Below are positions 46,736-57,247 of a stretch of 64,000 nucleotides of DNA, piece by piece. Source of the stretch: Vibrio sp. MedPE-SWchi. GTDB lineage: Bacteria; Pseudomonadota; Gammaproteobacteria; Enterobacterales; Vibrionaceae. Location: positions 62,001 through 126,000 of the forward strand of contig MPDB01000005.1 of assembly GCA_001874155.1 (NCBI GenBank). The letters run 5' to 3'. The position numbers were made by a program, and so were the translations under genes. The first letter of the stretch is position 1. Each line of letters begins with the position of its first letter. Below the pieces are notes generated by a model. It had not been told where the DNA came from, searched no databases, and saw only the letters and a program-made list of their open reading frames with translations.

Positions 46736-48232
46736 ATGAGTTTAACGCATGAGTCACGTGTGTTGGAATTAGAGTCCCAAACCGAGTTGCTTGAACGCTT
46801 GCAACTGTTGACTAATTTTGGCTCGAACCTTGTCACCGTAGGAGGCAATGTTGGGGCTGGAAAGTCTTGGCTGGCGCAGCGTTATCTGGAAGCTTGGGCG
46901 CAAGATAAAAATCAATCATTATTGATGTGCCATCCGAATCAAGACGATGCACAGCGCCGTTCTACTATTTTAAACCAAATCATTTCTAACCCTCTTTTCA
47001 GTCCTCAAGATTCCTTGGTCGATAGCCTTACTCAAATCCTTGATGGTGAGCCCTGCGACTTGGTCATCGTTGTGGATGATGCTCATTTACTGACCGAATC
47101 ATTTATTTCCGAGTTATGGATGCTGGTGCTTGAGGCACAAAGTAACCCTCATTGGAGCGTAAATGTTGTCCTTTTCGCGAAATCTAACAGCATCGAAGGT
47201 TTACTGACGCGTCTTAGCTATGGACAGGATCACAAGCCAATTGAGTTGGAAGTTGATGTACTGAGCCAAGAAGAGGCCGATCGATTTTTTGAATTTCTCG
47301 TGATTCGTTACGTTGCTGACGATCTAGAGAAACGAGTTCGTCAGGTGTACAAAAAGGTGCTTCCGAATCCGGGGGAGATCATGGCATTAGGGGATCATCA
47401 AGTGGAAAAGCGTATCATCATCCGTTCTATTATTGGCTCACCTGTAAAAATAGCCGCTTTAATCATCTTACTGCTTGCCATTATCGGTGGTGGGTATTAT
47501 TGGATGATGGGGCAACCTTCTCCCGATGATAAAGCTCAACAGATCACAAGCTCCCTTGAACAAACCGCCATTCCGACGTTGCCTGTTTTAGAATCTTCTT
47601 CTGAGTCTAATCCGTCTTCAAGTATGGAAGAGCAAGGTGAGTCGATCATCGACCCTAGCTATCAAGGGGCAGATGACGACAGTATGGCTCTGCCGGAAGA
47701 CGTGATTGATGAAGCTGCCACCGTTGGGCTCAACGATGATGATCAGCAGCGCGTCGTGATTACTTCGGACGTGGTCGATGCGCTTTTAGAAGATAAACCC
47801 GCAGACACTAGTATCATTGATAACGCCATAACTGAAGCGAAGCAAGCATCGTCTGATGTTACAGAAGAAGTGGTTTCTACAGACGTGGACATTATTGAAG
47901 AAGAACCACCGACAACAAAAACCATCACCTTCTCCTTTGAAAGAGAGTCGCTGCTTGCGTTTTCTCCTCGCAGTTATACGTTGCAGTTGGCGGCAATGAA
48001 TTCATTGAGTGAAGTACAAGAGTTCATTGAGCAGTATGCCCTGGAAAACAAAGTTCGAGTGTACCCGACGGTTCGCAATGAGATTGAATGGTATATCGTG
48101 ACATATGAAAATTACCCAACGATTCAAATCGCTCGAGATGCCGTTGAAACCCTTCCAGAAGAGCTTAGAGAGTTGGGCCCTTGGGCGAAATCAATGAGCC
48201 AAGTACACCGAGAGATTGAACGTGCGAAATAA
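46736..48232 (+). CDS. damX: DamX-like cell-division protein with ATPase and SPOR domains
   Basis: The 498-residue product has a cytoplasmic AAA-like ATPase part (P-loop GGNVGAGKSWLAQRY near 41, then VIVVDDAHLL) and a membrane helix about 236-255. A long acidic, Ser/Asp-rich linker follows, and a C-terminal SPOR domain (about 410-490, with YTLQLAAMNSLSEVQEF). SPOR domains bind denuded septal peptidoglycan. Its place between aroB and dam fits DamX of gamma-proteobacteria. Confidence 0.93.
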   Translation: MSLTHESRVLELESQTELLERLQLLTNFGSNLVTVGGNVGAGKSWLAQRYLEAWAQDKNQSLLMCHPNQDDAQRRSTILNQIISNPLFSPQDSLVDSLTQILDGEPCDLVIVVDDAHLLTESFISELWMLVLEAQSNPHWSVNVVLFAKSNSIEGLLTRLSYGQDHKPIELEVDVLSQEEADRFFEFLVIRYVADDLEKRVRQVYKKVLPNPGEIMALGDHQVEKRIIIRSIIGSPVKIAALIILLLAIIGGGYYWMMGQPSPDDKAQQITSSLEQTAIPTLPVLESSSESNPSSSMEEQGESIIDPSYQGADDDSMALPEDVIDEAATVGLNDDDQQRVVITSDVVDALLEDKPADTSIIDNAITEAKQASSDVTEEVVSTDVDIIEEEPPTTKTITFSFERESLLAFSPRSYTLQLAAMNSLSEVQEFIEQYALENKVRVYPTVRNEIEWYIVTYENYPTIQIARDAVETLPEELRELGPWAKSMSQVHREIERAK

Positions 48233-48301
48233 CGCTGAGGTTAGCGCAAAAATGTGTTACATTCCGCAGCCTTATTTTGTGGTTGATAGACAGAGCAGTA
48301 A

Positions 48302-49147
48302 ATGAAGAAGCAGCGTGCCTTTCTAAAATGGGCTGGTGGTAAATATGGCCTAGTTGAAGACATTCAACATCATCTGCCTCCTGCTCGTAAGTTAATTGAA
48401 CCGTTTATCGGTGCAGGCTCTGTTTTTCTGAATACCGATTACGATCAGTATCTGCTTGCCGATATAAACCCCGATCTTATTAACCTCTATAACCTGCTCA
48501 AAGAGCAACCTGAGCTTTATGTCACTGAAGCGAAGCGCTGGTTTACCCCTGAGCATAATCGTAAAGAAGTCTATTTAGATATTCGCGCTCAGTTTAATAA
48601 TACTGACGATGTGATGTATCGCTCGTTGGCGTTTCTGTATATGAACCGCTTTGGGTTTAATGGTCTTTGTCGTTATAACAAGAAAGGTGGCTTTAACGTT
48701 CCCTTCGGTTCGTATAAGAAACCCTATTTTCCAGAGGCCGAGCTTGAGTTCTTTTCTAATAAAGCGAAAAAAGCCACGTTCATCTGTGAAGGTTACGTAG
48801 AGACGTTCAAGCGAGCTCGAAAAGGGTGTGTTGTCTATTGCGACCCTCCTTATGCGCCATTATCAACAACCGCAAATTTCACCTCTTATGCCGGGAATGG
48901 TTTCTCTCTCGATGATCAAGCGGCCCTCGCTGATATTGCAGAGAAAACAGCACACGATCGTGGCATACCAGTACTGATATCCAATCACGACACGACATTG
49001 ACGAGAAGGCTTTATCATGGCGCTGAACTCAATGTGGTCAAAGTAAAGCGCACCATCAGTCGCAACGGCGCGGGCCGTAACAAGGTTGATGAGCTACTGG
49101 CTCTGTTTTATGAAAAACAGAATAACCGTGCGGATACGTCACTTTAA
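48302..49147 (+). CDS. dam: DNA adenine methyltransferase
   Basis: Dam methylates adenine in GATC and guides mismatch repair and replication timing. The 281-residue alpha-type adenine methyltransferase has FLKWAGGKYGLV (SAM loop), EPFIGAGSVFLN, DINPDLINLYNLL, and the catalytic CDPPYAPLS. Length and order are those of Dam. In Vibrio it is essential for starting replication of chromosome II. Confidence 0.97.
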   Translation: MKKQRAFLKWAGGKYGLVEDIQHHLPPARKLIEPFIGAGSVFLNTDYDQYLLADINPDLINLYNLLKEQPELYVTEAKRWFTPEHNRKEVYLDIRAQFNNTDDVMYRSLAFLYMNRFGFNGLCRYNKKGGFNVPFGSYKKPYFPEAELEFFSNKAKKATFICEGYVETFKRARKGCVVYCDPPYAPLSTTANFTSYAGNGFSLDDQAALADIAEKTAHDRGIPVLISNHDTTLTRRLYHGAELNVVKVKRTISRNGAGRNKVDELLALFYEKQNNRADTSL

Positions 49148-49298
49148 TCAGGATAACCACTAGGATCTCAAAGCTTGCTTCTGTAGAATTGCGCGCGAAA
49201 CTTGTTCAACGCCAATTTTCACTAAATCGCTATCTGGGATTTAGAGTCAAGAATATTGGCTGTTTATCCATTTAAGCATTTTTAGCACGAGGCTAGGT

Positions 49299-49973
49299 AT
49301 GAAAGACTTTCTTATCGCTCCATCCATTTTATCTGCAGATTTTGCTCGCTTAGGCGAAGACGTAGAAAAAGTACTCGCAGCCGGTGCCGACGTTGTGCAC
49401 TTTGACGTGATGGATAACCACTACGTACCGAACCTGACTTTTGGTGCGCCTATTTGTAAAGCGTTGCGCGATTACGGAATTACGGCTCCTATCGATGTTC
49501 ATCTTATGGTTAAGCCAGTGGACATCATCGTGCCTGAGTTTGCGAAAGCCGGCGCCTCAATGATTACCTTCCACGTTGAAGCGTCAGAGCACATCGATCG
49601 TACTCTACAGCTAATCAAAGAACACGGCTGTAAAGCGGGTGTGGTACTAAACCCTGCAACACCGCTTTCTTGCCTAGATTACATCCTAGACAAAGTAGAC
49701 ATGATTCTACTGATGTCTGTGAACCCAGGCTTCGGTGGTCAATCTTTCATTCCTCACACGCTTGATAAGCTGCGTGCTGTTCGTAAGCTGATTGATGAAT
49801 CAGGTCGTGACATTCGCCTTGAGATTGATGGTGGCGTGAAGGTCGATAACATCCGTGAAATCGCAGAAGCGGGCGCAGATATGTTCGTTGCGGGTTCAGC
49901 GATCTTCAATCAACCGGATTACAAAGAAGTGATCGATGAGATGCGTGCAGAGCTTGCAAAAGTAAACGCATAA
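49299..49973 (+). CDS. rpe: Ribulose-phosphate 3-epimerase
   Basis: Rpe interconverts ribulose-5-phosphate and xylulose-5-phosphate. The 224-residue TIM barrel has [33 protein letters not shown] with the catalytic Asp, [17 protein letters not shown] and EIDGGV. Full length. An intrinsic terminator follows. Confidence 0.97.
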   Translation: MKDFLIAPSILSADFARLGEDVEKVLAAGADVVHFDVMDNHYVPNLTFGAPICKALRDYGITAPIDVHLMVKPVDIIVPEFAKAGASMITFHVEASEHIDRTLQLIKEHGCKAGVVLNPATPLSCLDYILDKVDMILLMSVNPGFGGQSFIPHTLDKLRAVRKLIDESGRDIRLEIDGGVKVDNIREIAEAGADMFVAGSAIFNQPDYKEVIDEMRAELAKVNA

Positions 49974-50001
49974 TCGTAAAACTACAGATAGATTGAATAT
50001 T

Positions 50002-50025
50002 AAGGGGCTAGTTTGCCCCTTTTTT
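50002..50025 (+). terminator. Intrinsic terminator after rpe
   Basis: AAGGGGC and GCCCCTT form a stem around a 6-nt loop, followed by T-rich sequence. It lies in the 101-bp gap before gph. Confidence 0.85.
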
Positions 50026-50074
50026 ACGTCTTATTGCTCACTCATAAGACGAACATTATAAATAGGAAAGTAAG

Positions 50075-50761
50075 ATGTCATTAAGCTCAATAAAACTGAT
50101 CGCCTTTGATTTGGATGGAACCTTGTTGGATAGCGTGCCTGATTTGGCCGTTGCCGCTGACCAAGCTTGTCAGGCATTGGGCTTCCCTTCAGTGAGTGAA
50201 GAACAAGTTCGCGACTACGTAGGTAATGGTGCTGATGTTCTTATCGGACGTTCCCTAAGCCGTAACCTGACGGTTGATCCAAGCCTTGAACCAGAGCTAC
50301 TGAAAAAAGCACGCATCCTGTTTGATGATTTCTATGAGCAGGGCGGTCACAAGCTAAGTCACCTTTACCCATCGGTGAAAGAGACGTTGGCTGAGCTGGA
50401 TAAAGCTGGCTTCACTATGGCGTTGGTCACCAACAAGCCTTCAAAGTTTGTACCCGACGTTCTGGCGCAACACGGAATTGATAAGTACTTTGTTGATGTG
50501 TTGGGCGGCGACTCTTTCCCAGAGAAAAAGCCGAACCCAGTGGCGCTAAACTGGTTGCTCGAAAAGCACAATGTGAAGGCTGAAGAGATGTTAATGGTTG
50601 GCGATTCAAGCAATGACATTAAAGCGGCGAAGAATGCAGGTTGTCATTCGTTTGGTCTGACTTACGGCTACAACCACGGTGAGCCAATTTCAGCATCAAA
50701 CCCTGACTATGTGGCCGATCGCGTCGCGCAATTACTGGATGTCGTACTCGTTTCAGCATAA
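50075..50761 (+). CDS. gph: Phosphoglycolate phosphatase
   Basis: Gph removes phosphate from 2-phosphoglycolate, a DNA-repair by-product. The 228-residue HAD hydrolase has AFDLDGTLLDSVPDLA (motif I), LVTNKP (motif II), the Lys in GFFPEKKP-like SFPEKKPNP, and MVGDSSNDIKAAKNAG (motif IV). The place between rpe and trpS is standard. Confidence 0.95.
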   Translation: MSLSSIKLIAFDLDGTLLDSVPDLAVAADQACQALGFPSVSEEQVRDYVGNGADVLIGRSLSRNLTVDPSLEPELLKKARILFDDFYEQGGHKLSHLYPSVKETLAELDKAGFTMALVTNKPSKFVPDVLAQHGIDKYFVDVLGGDSFPEKKPNPVALNWLLEKHNVKAEEMLMVGDSSNDIKAAKNAGCHSFGLTYGYNHGEPISASNPDYVADRVAQLLDVVLVSA

Positions 50762-50819
50762 AGCGGACAAAAGTTAGCGAACCCACTAGCAAAATACTTG
50801 TCAATGAGTACACTGGATG

Positions 50820-50848
50820 AGCCGTGCAGAAAGAGCTGCGCGGCTTTT
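50820..50848 (+). terminator. Intrinsic terminator after gph
   Basis: AGCCGTGCAG and CTGCGCGGCT pair (one G-U) around a 6-nt loop, followed by TTT-C-T. Confidence 0.75.
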
Positions 50849-50896
50849 CTATATTTGAGTTAAGAAGCTAAATTAACAAGCTAAGGAATAATAATC

Positions 50897-51916
50897 ATGA
50901 GCAAGCCCATCGTATTGAGTGGTGTTCAACCATCTGGTGAACTAAGTATCGGTAACTACTTGGGTGCTCTACGTCAATGGCAACAGATGCAAGATGATTA
51001 CGATTGCCAATACTGCGTTGTTGACCTTCATGCTATTACGGTTCGTCAAGACCCGAAAGCTTTGCATGAAGCGACTCTAGACGCATTAGCTATCTGTCTT
51101 GCTGTCGGTGTTGATCCAAAGAAGAGCACGCTATTTGTACAGTCTCACGTACCAGAACATGCTCAGCTTGGTTGGCTTCTTAACTGTTACACACAAATGG
51201 GTGAACTGAGCCGCATGACTCAGTTTAAAGATAAGTCTGCACGTTATGCTAATGACGTGAATGCGGGCCTATTTGGTTACCCAGTGCTGATGGCGGCAGA
51301 TATTCTTCTTTACGGTGCACATCAGGTTCCTGTGGGCAACGACCAGAAGCAGCATTTAGAGTTAGCTCGCGACATCGCAACGCGTTTCAATAACGTATAC
51401 AGCACGCCTGAGCAACCAATCTTCCAAATCCCAGAGCCGTACATACCAACGGTGAATGCTCGTGTAATGAGCTTGCAGGATGCGAAGAAGAAAATGTCGA
51501 AGTCAGACGACAACCGTAAGAACGTGATCACGTTGTTAGAAGAGCCGAAGTCGATCATCAAGAAGATCAACAAAGCGCAAACGGATGCTGAGACACCACC
51601 GCGTATTGCCAATGATTGGGAAAACAAAGCGGGCATCTCTAACCTAATGGGCCTTTACTCTGCTGCGACGGGTAAGTCGTTCGAAGAGATCGAGGCTGAC
51701 TATAAAGGCGTTGAAATGTACGGTCCGTTTAAGAAAGATGTTGGCGCCGCGTTGGTTGAGATGCTTGAACCGATTCAAGCTGAATACCACCGTATACGTG
51801 CTGACCGTGCTTATATGGACGCCGTAATGAAAGCGGGGGCTGAAAAAGCCTCTGAGCGTGCGGCAGTAACACTGAAAAAAGCATACGAAGCGGTCGGTTT
51901 TGTGACTCGCCCATAG
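50897..51916 (+). CDS. trpS: Tryptophanyl-tRNA synthetase
   Basis: TrpS charges tRNA-Trp. The 339-residue class I synthetase has [18 protein letters not shown] (HIGH-like motif), [25 protein letters not shown], and KMSKSDDN (the KMSKS motif). Full length. An intrinsic terminator lies about 55 bp after the stop. Confidence 0.97.
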   Translation: MSKPIVLSGVQPSGELSIGNYLGALRQWQQMQDDYDCQYCVVDLHAITVRQDPKALHEATLDALAICLAVGVDPKKSTLFVQSHVPEHAQLGWLLNCYTQMGELSRMTQFKDKSARYANDVNAGLFGYPVLMAADILLYGAHQVPVGNDQKQHLELARDIATRFNNVYSTPEQPIFQIPEPYIPTVNARVMSLQDAKKKMSKSDDNRKNVITLLEEPKSIIKKINKAQTDAETPPRIANDWENKAGISNLMGLYSAATGKSFEEIEADYKGVEMYGPFKKDVGAALVEMLEPIQAEYHRIRADRAYMDAVMKAGAEKASERAAVTLKKAYEAVGFVTRP

Positions 51917-51972
51917 AGTGAGCCACACTTATTACTATCGCTTCGCCGCGCACGTATAATCGTCTACTGATC

Positions 51973-52003
51973 AAAGCCCTTAACGTTTGTTAGGGGCTTT
52001 TTT
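51973..52003 (+). terminator. Intrinsic terminator after trpS
   Basis: AAAGCCCTTAAC and GTTAGGGGCTTT pair with one mismatch, followed by a T tract. Confidence 0.85.
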
Positions 52004-52266
52004 ATTTATAAATCCATCACTTATAATTCATCCAGAATACCCTACCTTTATTCCGTTTACTTCGATTGTTGAAAACTTGCGCTTTATTCAAATATTAGCA
52101 TACGCAATGAGATCAAAGTCTCGATAAGTGGTGTGAATGTTTTTATGTCTTACATAAAAGTCCAACACTGAACGCGCAAAATAAAAACAACGAATCAATT
52201 AACGTGATATGTGACTCCTTCCTAAATGTAATGATGACATTTCATGGAGGCAGTTCGAGGTGGATA
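52004..52266 (+). other. Gene-free region between trpS terminator and nuclease gene
   Basis: This is the rest of the 350-bp gap. It is A+T-rich and should hold the promoter of the secreted nuclease, but I could not identify a convincing regulator site. GAGGTGG stands just before the ATG at 52267. Confidence 0.5.
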
Positions 52267-54864
52267 ATGGAAATCAAATTTACACGTAGCTTGCTTGCTT
52301 TAGCGGTAGCTTCAACAGTGGCTGCCCCAGCGCTGGCTGAAGTGGTTATTTCTCAATACGTAGAGGGCAGCAGTTACAATAAGGCGCTAGAAATCGCCAA
52401 TACGGGTGACACTGCAGTCAGCTTGGATGGTTTTCAGCTTGCCAAATCCAGTAACGGTGGAGGAAGTTGGGATACAACACTCTCACTATCAGGTCGAGTA
52501 ATTGAGGCCAATGACGTTCTGGTGTTCTCTCACCCTAGTGCGGGCTCTAGCGTCCAAAATGAGACCGATGAAAACAATGCAACCGTGATTAACTTCAACG
52601 GGGATGATCCTGTTGCACTGCTTAACTCTGATGGCAGTGTTCATGACATGTTGGGTGAAATGGGCGATGTCGATTGGGGAAAAGACGTCACTTTAGTTCG
52701 ATCGGACCTGACGCCTTCCACGAACTTCCAAGCCTCTCAGTGGGTTGTGATGGCTAAGGACGATTTTGCAGGATTAGGCTTGCTGGATAGTGTCGACGTA
52801 CCAGAGCCGTTCGCTTGTACCCAAGATGGTTCGGTACCCATTTTTACCTCTATTCAGGACATTCAAGGGGAGGGGACGAGCTCACCGTTTATTAGTGGCT
52901 ACCCTTACATAACTGACGACGAGTACTTTGTAGAAGGTGTCGTGAGCGCCGTAACCACAGGTCTGACGAAAGGGTTCTACCTTCAGGCTCTGAATGATGA
53001 TTACAATCCAAATACCTCTGAGGGATTATTTGTACACACTAATTTAGCTCAATCAGACCTGGTTGCGGGTGATGTGGTGTGTGTTAAAGGTCAGGTTCAA
53101 GAATATTACAGCCTGACGCAACTGAAAGCCGAGAACAACAATTGGGTGAAGGTCGCGTCTCAAGATGCACCTCAAGCCATTGATATTGAAGTCTTTGAAA
53201 GTGATGAAAATTTTGAGCAAACATTAGAGCGTTATGAAGGTATGTTGGTGAGAACACCGCAAGCGCTTGATATGCGTGTCACTCGCACCTTTGGGTATGA
53301 CTACGCGGGCCGACGCAATAATATGGTGTTAGCGCAAGGCGAAATTAATATGCAGCCTAACCAGTTATTTGCCGCCGCTTCCCAAGAGGCAATCGAGCAA
53401 TCAGAGCGCAATAAGTTGGCTCGCCTGTTCGTTGAAAGCGATCAAAAAGCAGGAAATGGCGAAGTCCCTTTTTATCCTGACTTTGGCCGTACCGATATCG
53501 ATCAAAATGGTTCAGCAGAAGATTACATCCGAATTGATGACACCGTGATTGGATTAGAAGGGGTGCTAAGTTACAGCTATAACGAGTATCGTTTAATCGC
53601 AACCAATCATCTCAACAATGACAGCTTCATTCGTAATTCTCCTAGAACCGAACGTCCGGAGATGAATCGTGGTGACTTACGCGTTGCCACTTTTAACGTT
53701 CTTAACTATTTCAATTCACCATTTGGCGGTGATTCAAACCTACATGGGGGTAATCGCGGTGCAAATAGCTATGAAGAGTTTGAGGTTCAACAGGAGAAAA
53801 TTGTTAATGCCATCTTGCTGTTGGATGCCGATATCGTCGGTTTGATGGAAATTGAGAATAATGGCTTTGGCGACAGTGGGTCGATTACTCAGCTGGTTGA
53901 CCAAATCAACCTGCGTATTCCCAATGAAAAAGAGTACTACTCGTTTGTAGCGGTTGATTCAAACCAAGATGGAGAGACAAACCATTTAGACTCCATTGGC
54001 ACAGATGTTATTACGACAGGTGTGATCTACCGTGAGAAGGCTGTAAAGCTGAAGAAAAGTCGCGTGATTGCCATGCCAAGCCAACAAGCACCGGAAGTGT
54101 TCGATGATGAAGGAAAGGTAGTAGAAGACGGCAAAAACTATCAACGTGACTCTTTAGCGCCAACATTTAAAGTGAAAGGCACAAAAGAGAAAATTACCGT
54201 CGCCGTAAACCACTTTAAGTCTAAGGGCTCGAAGTGTTGGGAAGATGCTGCGCCTGTCGAAGAAGGTGGACAAGGCGGCATTGACGCCGACAAGCAAGGC
54301 TCTTGTGAGCAGTTTCGTGTTGCTGCAGCAGTCGCATTGGGAGAGGCCCTTGAAAACATTAAGGGGCACAAAGTCATACTTGGTGATATGAACTCATATG
54401 GCATGGAAGACCCGATGTTGGTTCTGGGTGACTACAGTGCGGAAAAATACGGTAAGGAAATCAAAGCGGCTCGAAATACCTTTATTCATGGTGAGCAACA
54501 ATTTGGTGATGAAGGTGCCGTGATTAAGCATAACTACGGTTACATTAACGCGGTAGCCATGCTCCACCCGAAAAGTTGGAGCTATTCTTACAATGATGAA
54601 GTGGGTGCGTTGGATCATTTGTTGATCAGTGAGAGTCTTAGTGATCGAGTTGTTGATGCAACAGATTGGCACATCAATGGCGGTGAATCGACTCTGTTTG
54701 ATTATAACGATGAGTACAAAGGGGATCTGCCGAAGTATCAAGATCATTTCCGCTCGTCAGATCATGATCCTGCCGTTTTAGAGCTGCAAATGGGCGGATC
54801 TTTTGGCCTCATCAGTTTGATGTCAATGCTCGGTATCGCGGCGTGGCGTCGTCGCTACACTTAA
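52267..54864 (+). CDS. Secreted/surface endonuclease, Xds/ExeM-like, with GlyGly-CTERM
   Basis: The 865-residue protein has a signal peptide to about residue 21 (Ala-Leu-Ala). A lamin-tail-like beta domain follows (VVISQYVEGSSYNKALEIAN), then an OB-like part near 195-360, an endonuclease/exonuclease/phosphatase domain from about 468 (LRVATFNVLNYFNS, GLMEIENNGF, ILGDMNSY, SSDHDPAVLEL), and a C-terminal Gly-Gly-Ser, hydrophobic helix and Arg-Arg-Arg tail (GlyGly-CTERM). Such tails are cut by rhombosortase and go with type II secretion. Extracellular nucleases of this kind (Xds in V. cholerae, ExeM in Shewanella) degrade DNA in biofilms. The ATG at 52267 is chosen over an upstream in-frame start because it begins the signal peptide. 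Confidence 0.93.
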   Translation: MEIKFTRSLLALAVASTVAAPALAEVVISQYVEGSSYNKALEIANTGDTAVSLDGFQLAKSSNGGGSWDTTLSLSGRVIEANDVLVFSHPSAGSSVQNETDENNATVINFNGDDPVALLNSDGSVHDMLGEMGDVDWGKDVTLVRSDLTPSTNFQASQWVVMAKDDFAGLGLLDSVDVPEPFACTQDGSVPIFTSIQDIQGEGTSSPFISGYPYITDDEYFVEGVVSAVTTGLTKGFYLQALNDDYNPNTSEGLFVHTNLAQSDLVAGDVVCVKGQVQEYYSLTQLKAENNNWVKVASQDAPQAIDIEVFESDENFEQTLERYEGMLVRTPQALDMRVTRTFGYDYAGRRNNMVLAQGEINMQPNQLFAAASQEAIEQSERNKLARLFVESDQKAGNGEVPFYPDFGRTDIDQNGSAEDYIRIDDTVIGLEGVLSYSYNEYRLIATNHLNNDSFIRNSPRTERPEMNRGDLRVATFNVLNYFNSPFGGDSNLHGGNRGANSYEEFEVQQEKIVNAILLLDADIVGLMEIENNGFGDSGSITQLVDQINLRIPNEKEYYSFVAVDSNQDGETNHLDSIGTDVITTGVIYREKAVKLKKSRVIAMPSQQAPEVFDDEGKVVEDGKNYQRDSLAPTFKVKGTKEKITVAVNHFKSKGSKCWEDAAPVEEGGQGGIDADKQGSCEQFRVAAAVALGEALENIKGHKVILGDMNSYGMEDPMLVLGDYSAEKYGKEIKAARNTFIHGEQQFGDEGAVIKHNYGYINAVAMLHPKSWSYSYNDEVGALDHLLISESLSDRVVDATDWHINGGESTLFDYNDEYKGDLPKYQDHFRSSDHDPAVLELQMGGSFGLISLMSMLGIAAWRRRYT

Positions 54865-54891
54865 TCAATTCAGTCACCGAAGTGTAAAAAT

Positions 54892-54921
54892 ATAAGGCCA
54901 GTATTTGCTGGCCTTATTTCT
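54892..54921 (+). terminator. Intrinsic terminator after the nuclease gene
   Basis: ATAAGGCCAG and CTGGCCTTAT form a perfect 10-bp stem with a 6-nt loop, followed by TTCTATTTTT. Confidence 0.85.
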
Positions 54922-55013
54922 ATTTTTATCAAGTTAACTCTTGCCTTTCCGTCTTGGTATTGCACAATACCGCCCTCTGAATTGATTCAATGTTTTTGAG
55001 CTGTATTGTTACC

Positions 55014-55601
55014 ATGCTATTGATTATCGATAATTACGATTCATTTACCTACAACCTATACCAGTACTTTTGCGAGTTAGGTGTGGAGGTTCAGGTTGTG
55101 CGTAATGATGCGATTGATATTGCTGGTATCGAGTCGCTAAACCCTTCTCACCTGGTTATTTCTCCAGGACCTTGTACCCCGAATGAAGCCGGTATCTCTC
55201 TTGCCGCGATAGAGCATTTCTCTGGCAAGCTACCGATTATGGGGGTCTGTCTGGGCCACCAAGCGATTGCTCAAGCCTTTGGTGCGAAAGTGGTGCGTGC
55301 GAGACAAGTGATGCATGGAAAAACATCGCCGATTACGCACAATGGACAAAGTGTCTTTGAGGGGTTAAACAACCCATTGACTGTCACACGATACCATTCA
55401 CTGGTTGTGCAAAATGATACGCTTCCTGATTGCTTCGAATTGACCGCGTGGACAGAACACATTGACGGTTCAATGGATGAAATTATGGGTTACCAACATA
55501 AAACGTTACCGATTGATGCGGTGCAGTTTCACCCTGAGTCGATAAAAACAGAACAAGGACATCAGCTCCTGGCAAATTTCTTGTCACGTCAGCCTGTATA
55601 A
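55014..55601 (+). CDS. pabA: Glutamine amidotransferase component of aminodeoxychorismate synthase
   Basis: PabA releases ammonia from glutamine for p-aminobenzoate, and so folate, synthesis. From the ATG at 55014 the 195-residue protein has [32 protein letters not shown], the nucleophile in [14 protein letters not shown], and [12 protein letters not shown] with the catalytic His and Glu. TrpG-type anthranilate synthase subunits look alike, but the neighbourhood with astC fits pabA. Confidence 0.92.
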   Translation: MLLIIDNYDSFTYNLYQYFCELGVEVQVVRNDAIDIAGIESLNPSHLVISPGPCTPNEAGISLAAIEHFSGKLPIMGVCLGHQAIAQAFGAKVVRARQVMHGKTSPITHNGQSVFEGLNNPLTVTRYHSLVVQNDTLPDCFELTAWTEHIDGSMDEIMGYQHKTLPIDAVQFHPESIKTEQGHQLLANFLSRQPV

Positions 55602-55967
55602 TGATCTGACAACGATCACCTTTCTTAACATTTCTTTCATATTTACCGCCTGAATTCGCGAATGAAAAACTATTCGCAACAGATACTCTTTGCCCCTTTA
55701 TTTCCTTGATAGCCCTAGGCTTCCAACCTTCGTTTTGATCAAAGCAAAAAAAAAGCTTCATAAAAGAAGCGACTTGATGCATAAATAGTCATATGTAGTG
55801 ATTATGAGTGGATGTTTCCGCAGATGAAAAGAATAAATCACTATTGAAATGGTTAATTAAATGTAAATACAATGCGTCAGCAGTCAAAGTGCGAAATAAA
55901 ATATGCCTTCAATTGTAGAGAGGCAAATGCGGAACTTTACGCTGGTCGTGTTAAGAGGGAATGTGCG
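55602..55967 (+). promoter_or_regulatory. Intergenic region between pabA and astC
   Basis: No believable gene is present. At 55755-55770 GCTTC and GAAGC form a small stem with a T9 tract on the - strand, a terminator-like element for a - strand transcript. At 55778-55791, TGCATAAATAGTCA fits the ARG box TGAATwwwwATTCA with two deviations, in keeping with ArgR control of arginine breakdown. AAGAGGG before 55968 is the ribosome site of astC. No good sigma-54 site was found. Confidence 0.45.
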
Positions 55968-57200
55968 ATGACAATGGAAAAACCGGGTGTGGAAAAAGTA
56001 AAAGTAGAACGTGAACTCTTCAATGAGGTGATGGTGCCTTGTTATAACCCTATGGAAATGATTCCAGTAAAAGGGCAAGGCGCGCGCGTTTGGGATCAAG
56101 ACGGTCAAGAGTACATCGATTTCGCTGGCGGTATTGCCGTGAGTTGTTTAGGTCATTGTCACCCAGCAATGGTGAATGCACTAACAGAGCAAGGTAATAA
56201 GATTTGGCACCTCAGTAATGTCATGACCAATGAACCCGCACTGCGTCTTGCGAAAACACTGACGGAAGTGAGCTTTGCAGAAAAGGTATTCTTTGCCAAC
56301 TCTGGTGCAGAAGCGAATGAAGCGGCGCTTAAGCTTGCTCGTCGCTGGGCTGCAGATGTTCATGGTGAAGAGAAATCTGAAATTATCGCATTCCAACAAG
56401 GTTTCCATGGTCGTACGTTCTTTACCGTCACGGTGGGTGGCCAAGCCGCTTATTCTGATGGCTTTGGACCTAAACCTGGTGACGTAACGCACCTGCCATA
56501 CAATGATATTGAAGCTCTCAAAGCACACATGTCTGATCGCACTTGCGCCATCATGATGGAGCCATTGCAAGGCGAGGGCGGCATTATTTCTCCAACGGAT
56601 GAGTTTGTGAAAACGGTTCGTGAACTGTGTGATGAGCACAATGCCCTGCTTATTTTCGATGAAGTGCAAACGGGTAATGGCCGTACTGGTGAGTTTTACG
56701 CGTACCAAGGTTTAGGCGTAACGCCAGACATCCTGAGTACAGCGAAATCACTAGGAGGCGGGTTCCCAATTGGTGCCATGCTCACAACAGCAAAACTGGC
56801 TGAGCATATGAAGGTAGGGACGCACGGTTCGACATACGGTGGTAACCCGTTAGCGTGTGCCGTCGCAGAAGCGGTAGTGAATCTGGTTAAGCAACCTGAA
56901 ACACTTGCCGGTGTGAAAGAAAGAGAAGCACTGTTCCGCGAAGGATTGACTAAGATTAATGATAAGTACCAGATCTTCTCTGAGGTTCGTGGTAAAGGTT
57001 TATTGCTTGGTGCTGTTCTCAATGAAGAGTGGCAAGGTCGAGCTCGTGACGTACTCGTTGCTGCCGGTCAACAAGGCCTAATGGTGTTAGTGGCGGGTGC
57101 AAACGTGGTTCGCTTTACACCATCGCTTGTCATCACGCCTCAAGAGATAGAAGAAGGGCTTGCTAAGCTGGATGCTGCGGTCGCGTCACTGGTTCAGTAA
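55968..57200 (+). CDS. Acetylornithine/succinylornithine aminotransferase
   Basis: This PLP enzyme (ArgD/AstC family) works in both arginine synthesis and the AST breakdown pathway. From the ATG at 55968 with AAGAGGG upstream it has 410 residues. It shows [47 protein letters not shown] and the PLP Lys in [14 protein letters not shown], then [15 protein letters not shown]. Because it heads a run with astA and astD, I infer a catabolic role, but ArgD function is equally likely as it may be the only copy. Confidence 0.93.
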   Translation: MTMEKPGVEKVKVERELFNEVMVPCYNPMEMIPVKGQGARVWDQDGQEYIDFAGGIAVSCLGHCHPAMVNALTEQGNKIWHLSNVMTNEPALRLAKTLTEVSFAEKVFFANSGAEANEAALKLARRWAADVHGEEKSEIIAFQQGFHGRTFFTVTVGGQAAYSDGFGPKPGDVTHLPYNDIEALKAHMSDRTCAIMMEPLQGEGGIISPTDEFVKTVRELCDEHNALLIFDEVQTGNGRTGEFYAYQGLGVTPDILSTAKSLGGGFPIGAMLTTAKLAEHMKVGTHGSTYGGNPLACAVAEAVVNLVKQPETLAGVKEREALFREGLTKINDKYQIFSEVRGKGLLLGAVLNEEWQGRARDVLVAAGQQGLMVLVAGANVVRFTPSLVITPQEIEEGLAKLDAAVASLVQ

Positions 57201-57214
57201 GCTTGAGATAATAC

Positions 57215-57247
57215 AACAGCACCGGGCAGCAATAGCTCGGTGCTGTT
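57215..57247 (+). repeat. Perfect 10-bp hairpin between astC and astA
   Basis: AACAGCACCG and CGGTGCTGTT form a 10-bp stem around a 13-nt loop. No T run follows, so it is more likely an mRNA-stability or partial-termination element within the operon. Confidence 0.75.

Noticed and set aside
52130..52160. CRP site upstream of the secreted nuclease (TGTGA with a weak second half)
   Set aside because: The second half-site does not match TCACA, so chance is as likely as function.
55483..55782. Open frame of 99 codons on the - strand in the pabA-astC gap
   Set aside because: It overlaps the 3' end of pabA, runs through the T9 terminator-like tract, has no recognisable motif and no good ribosome site.
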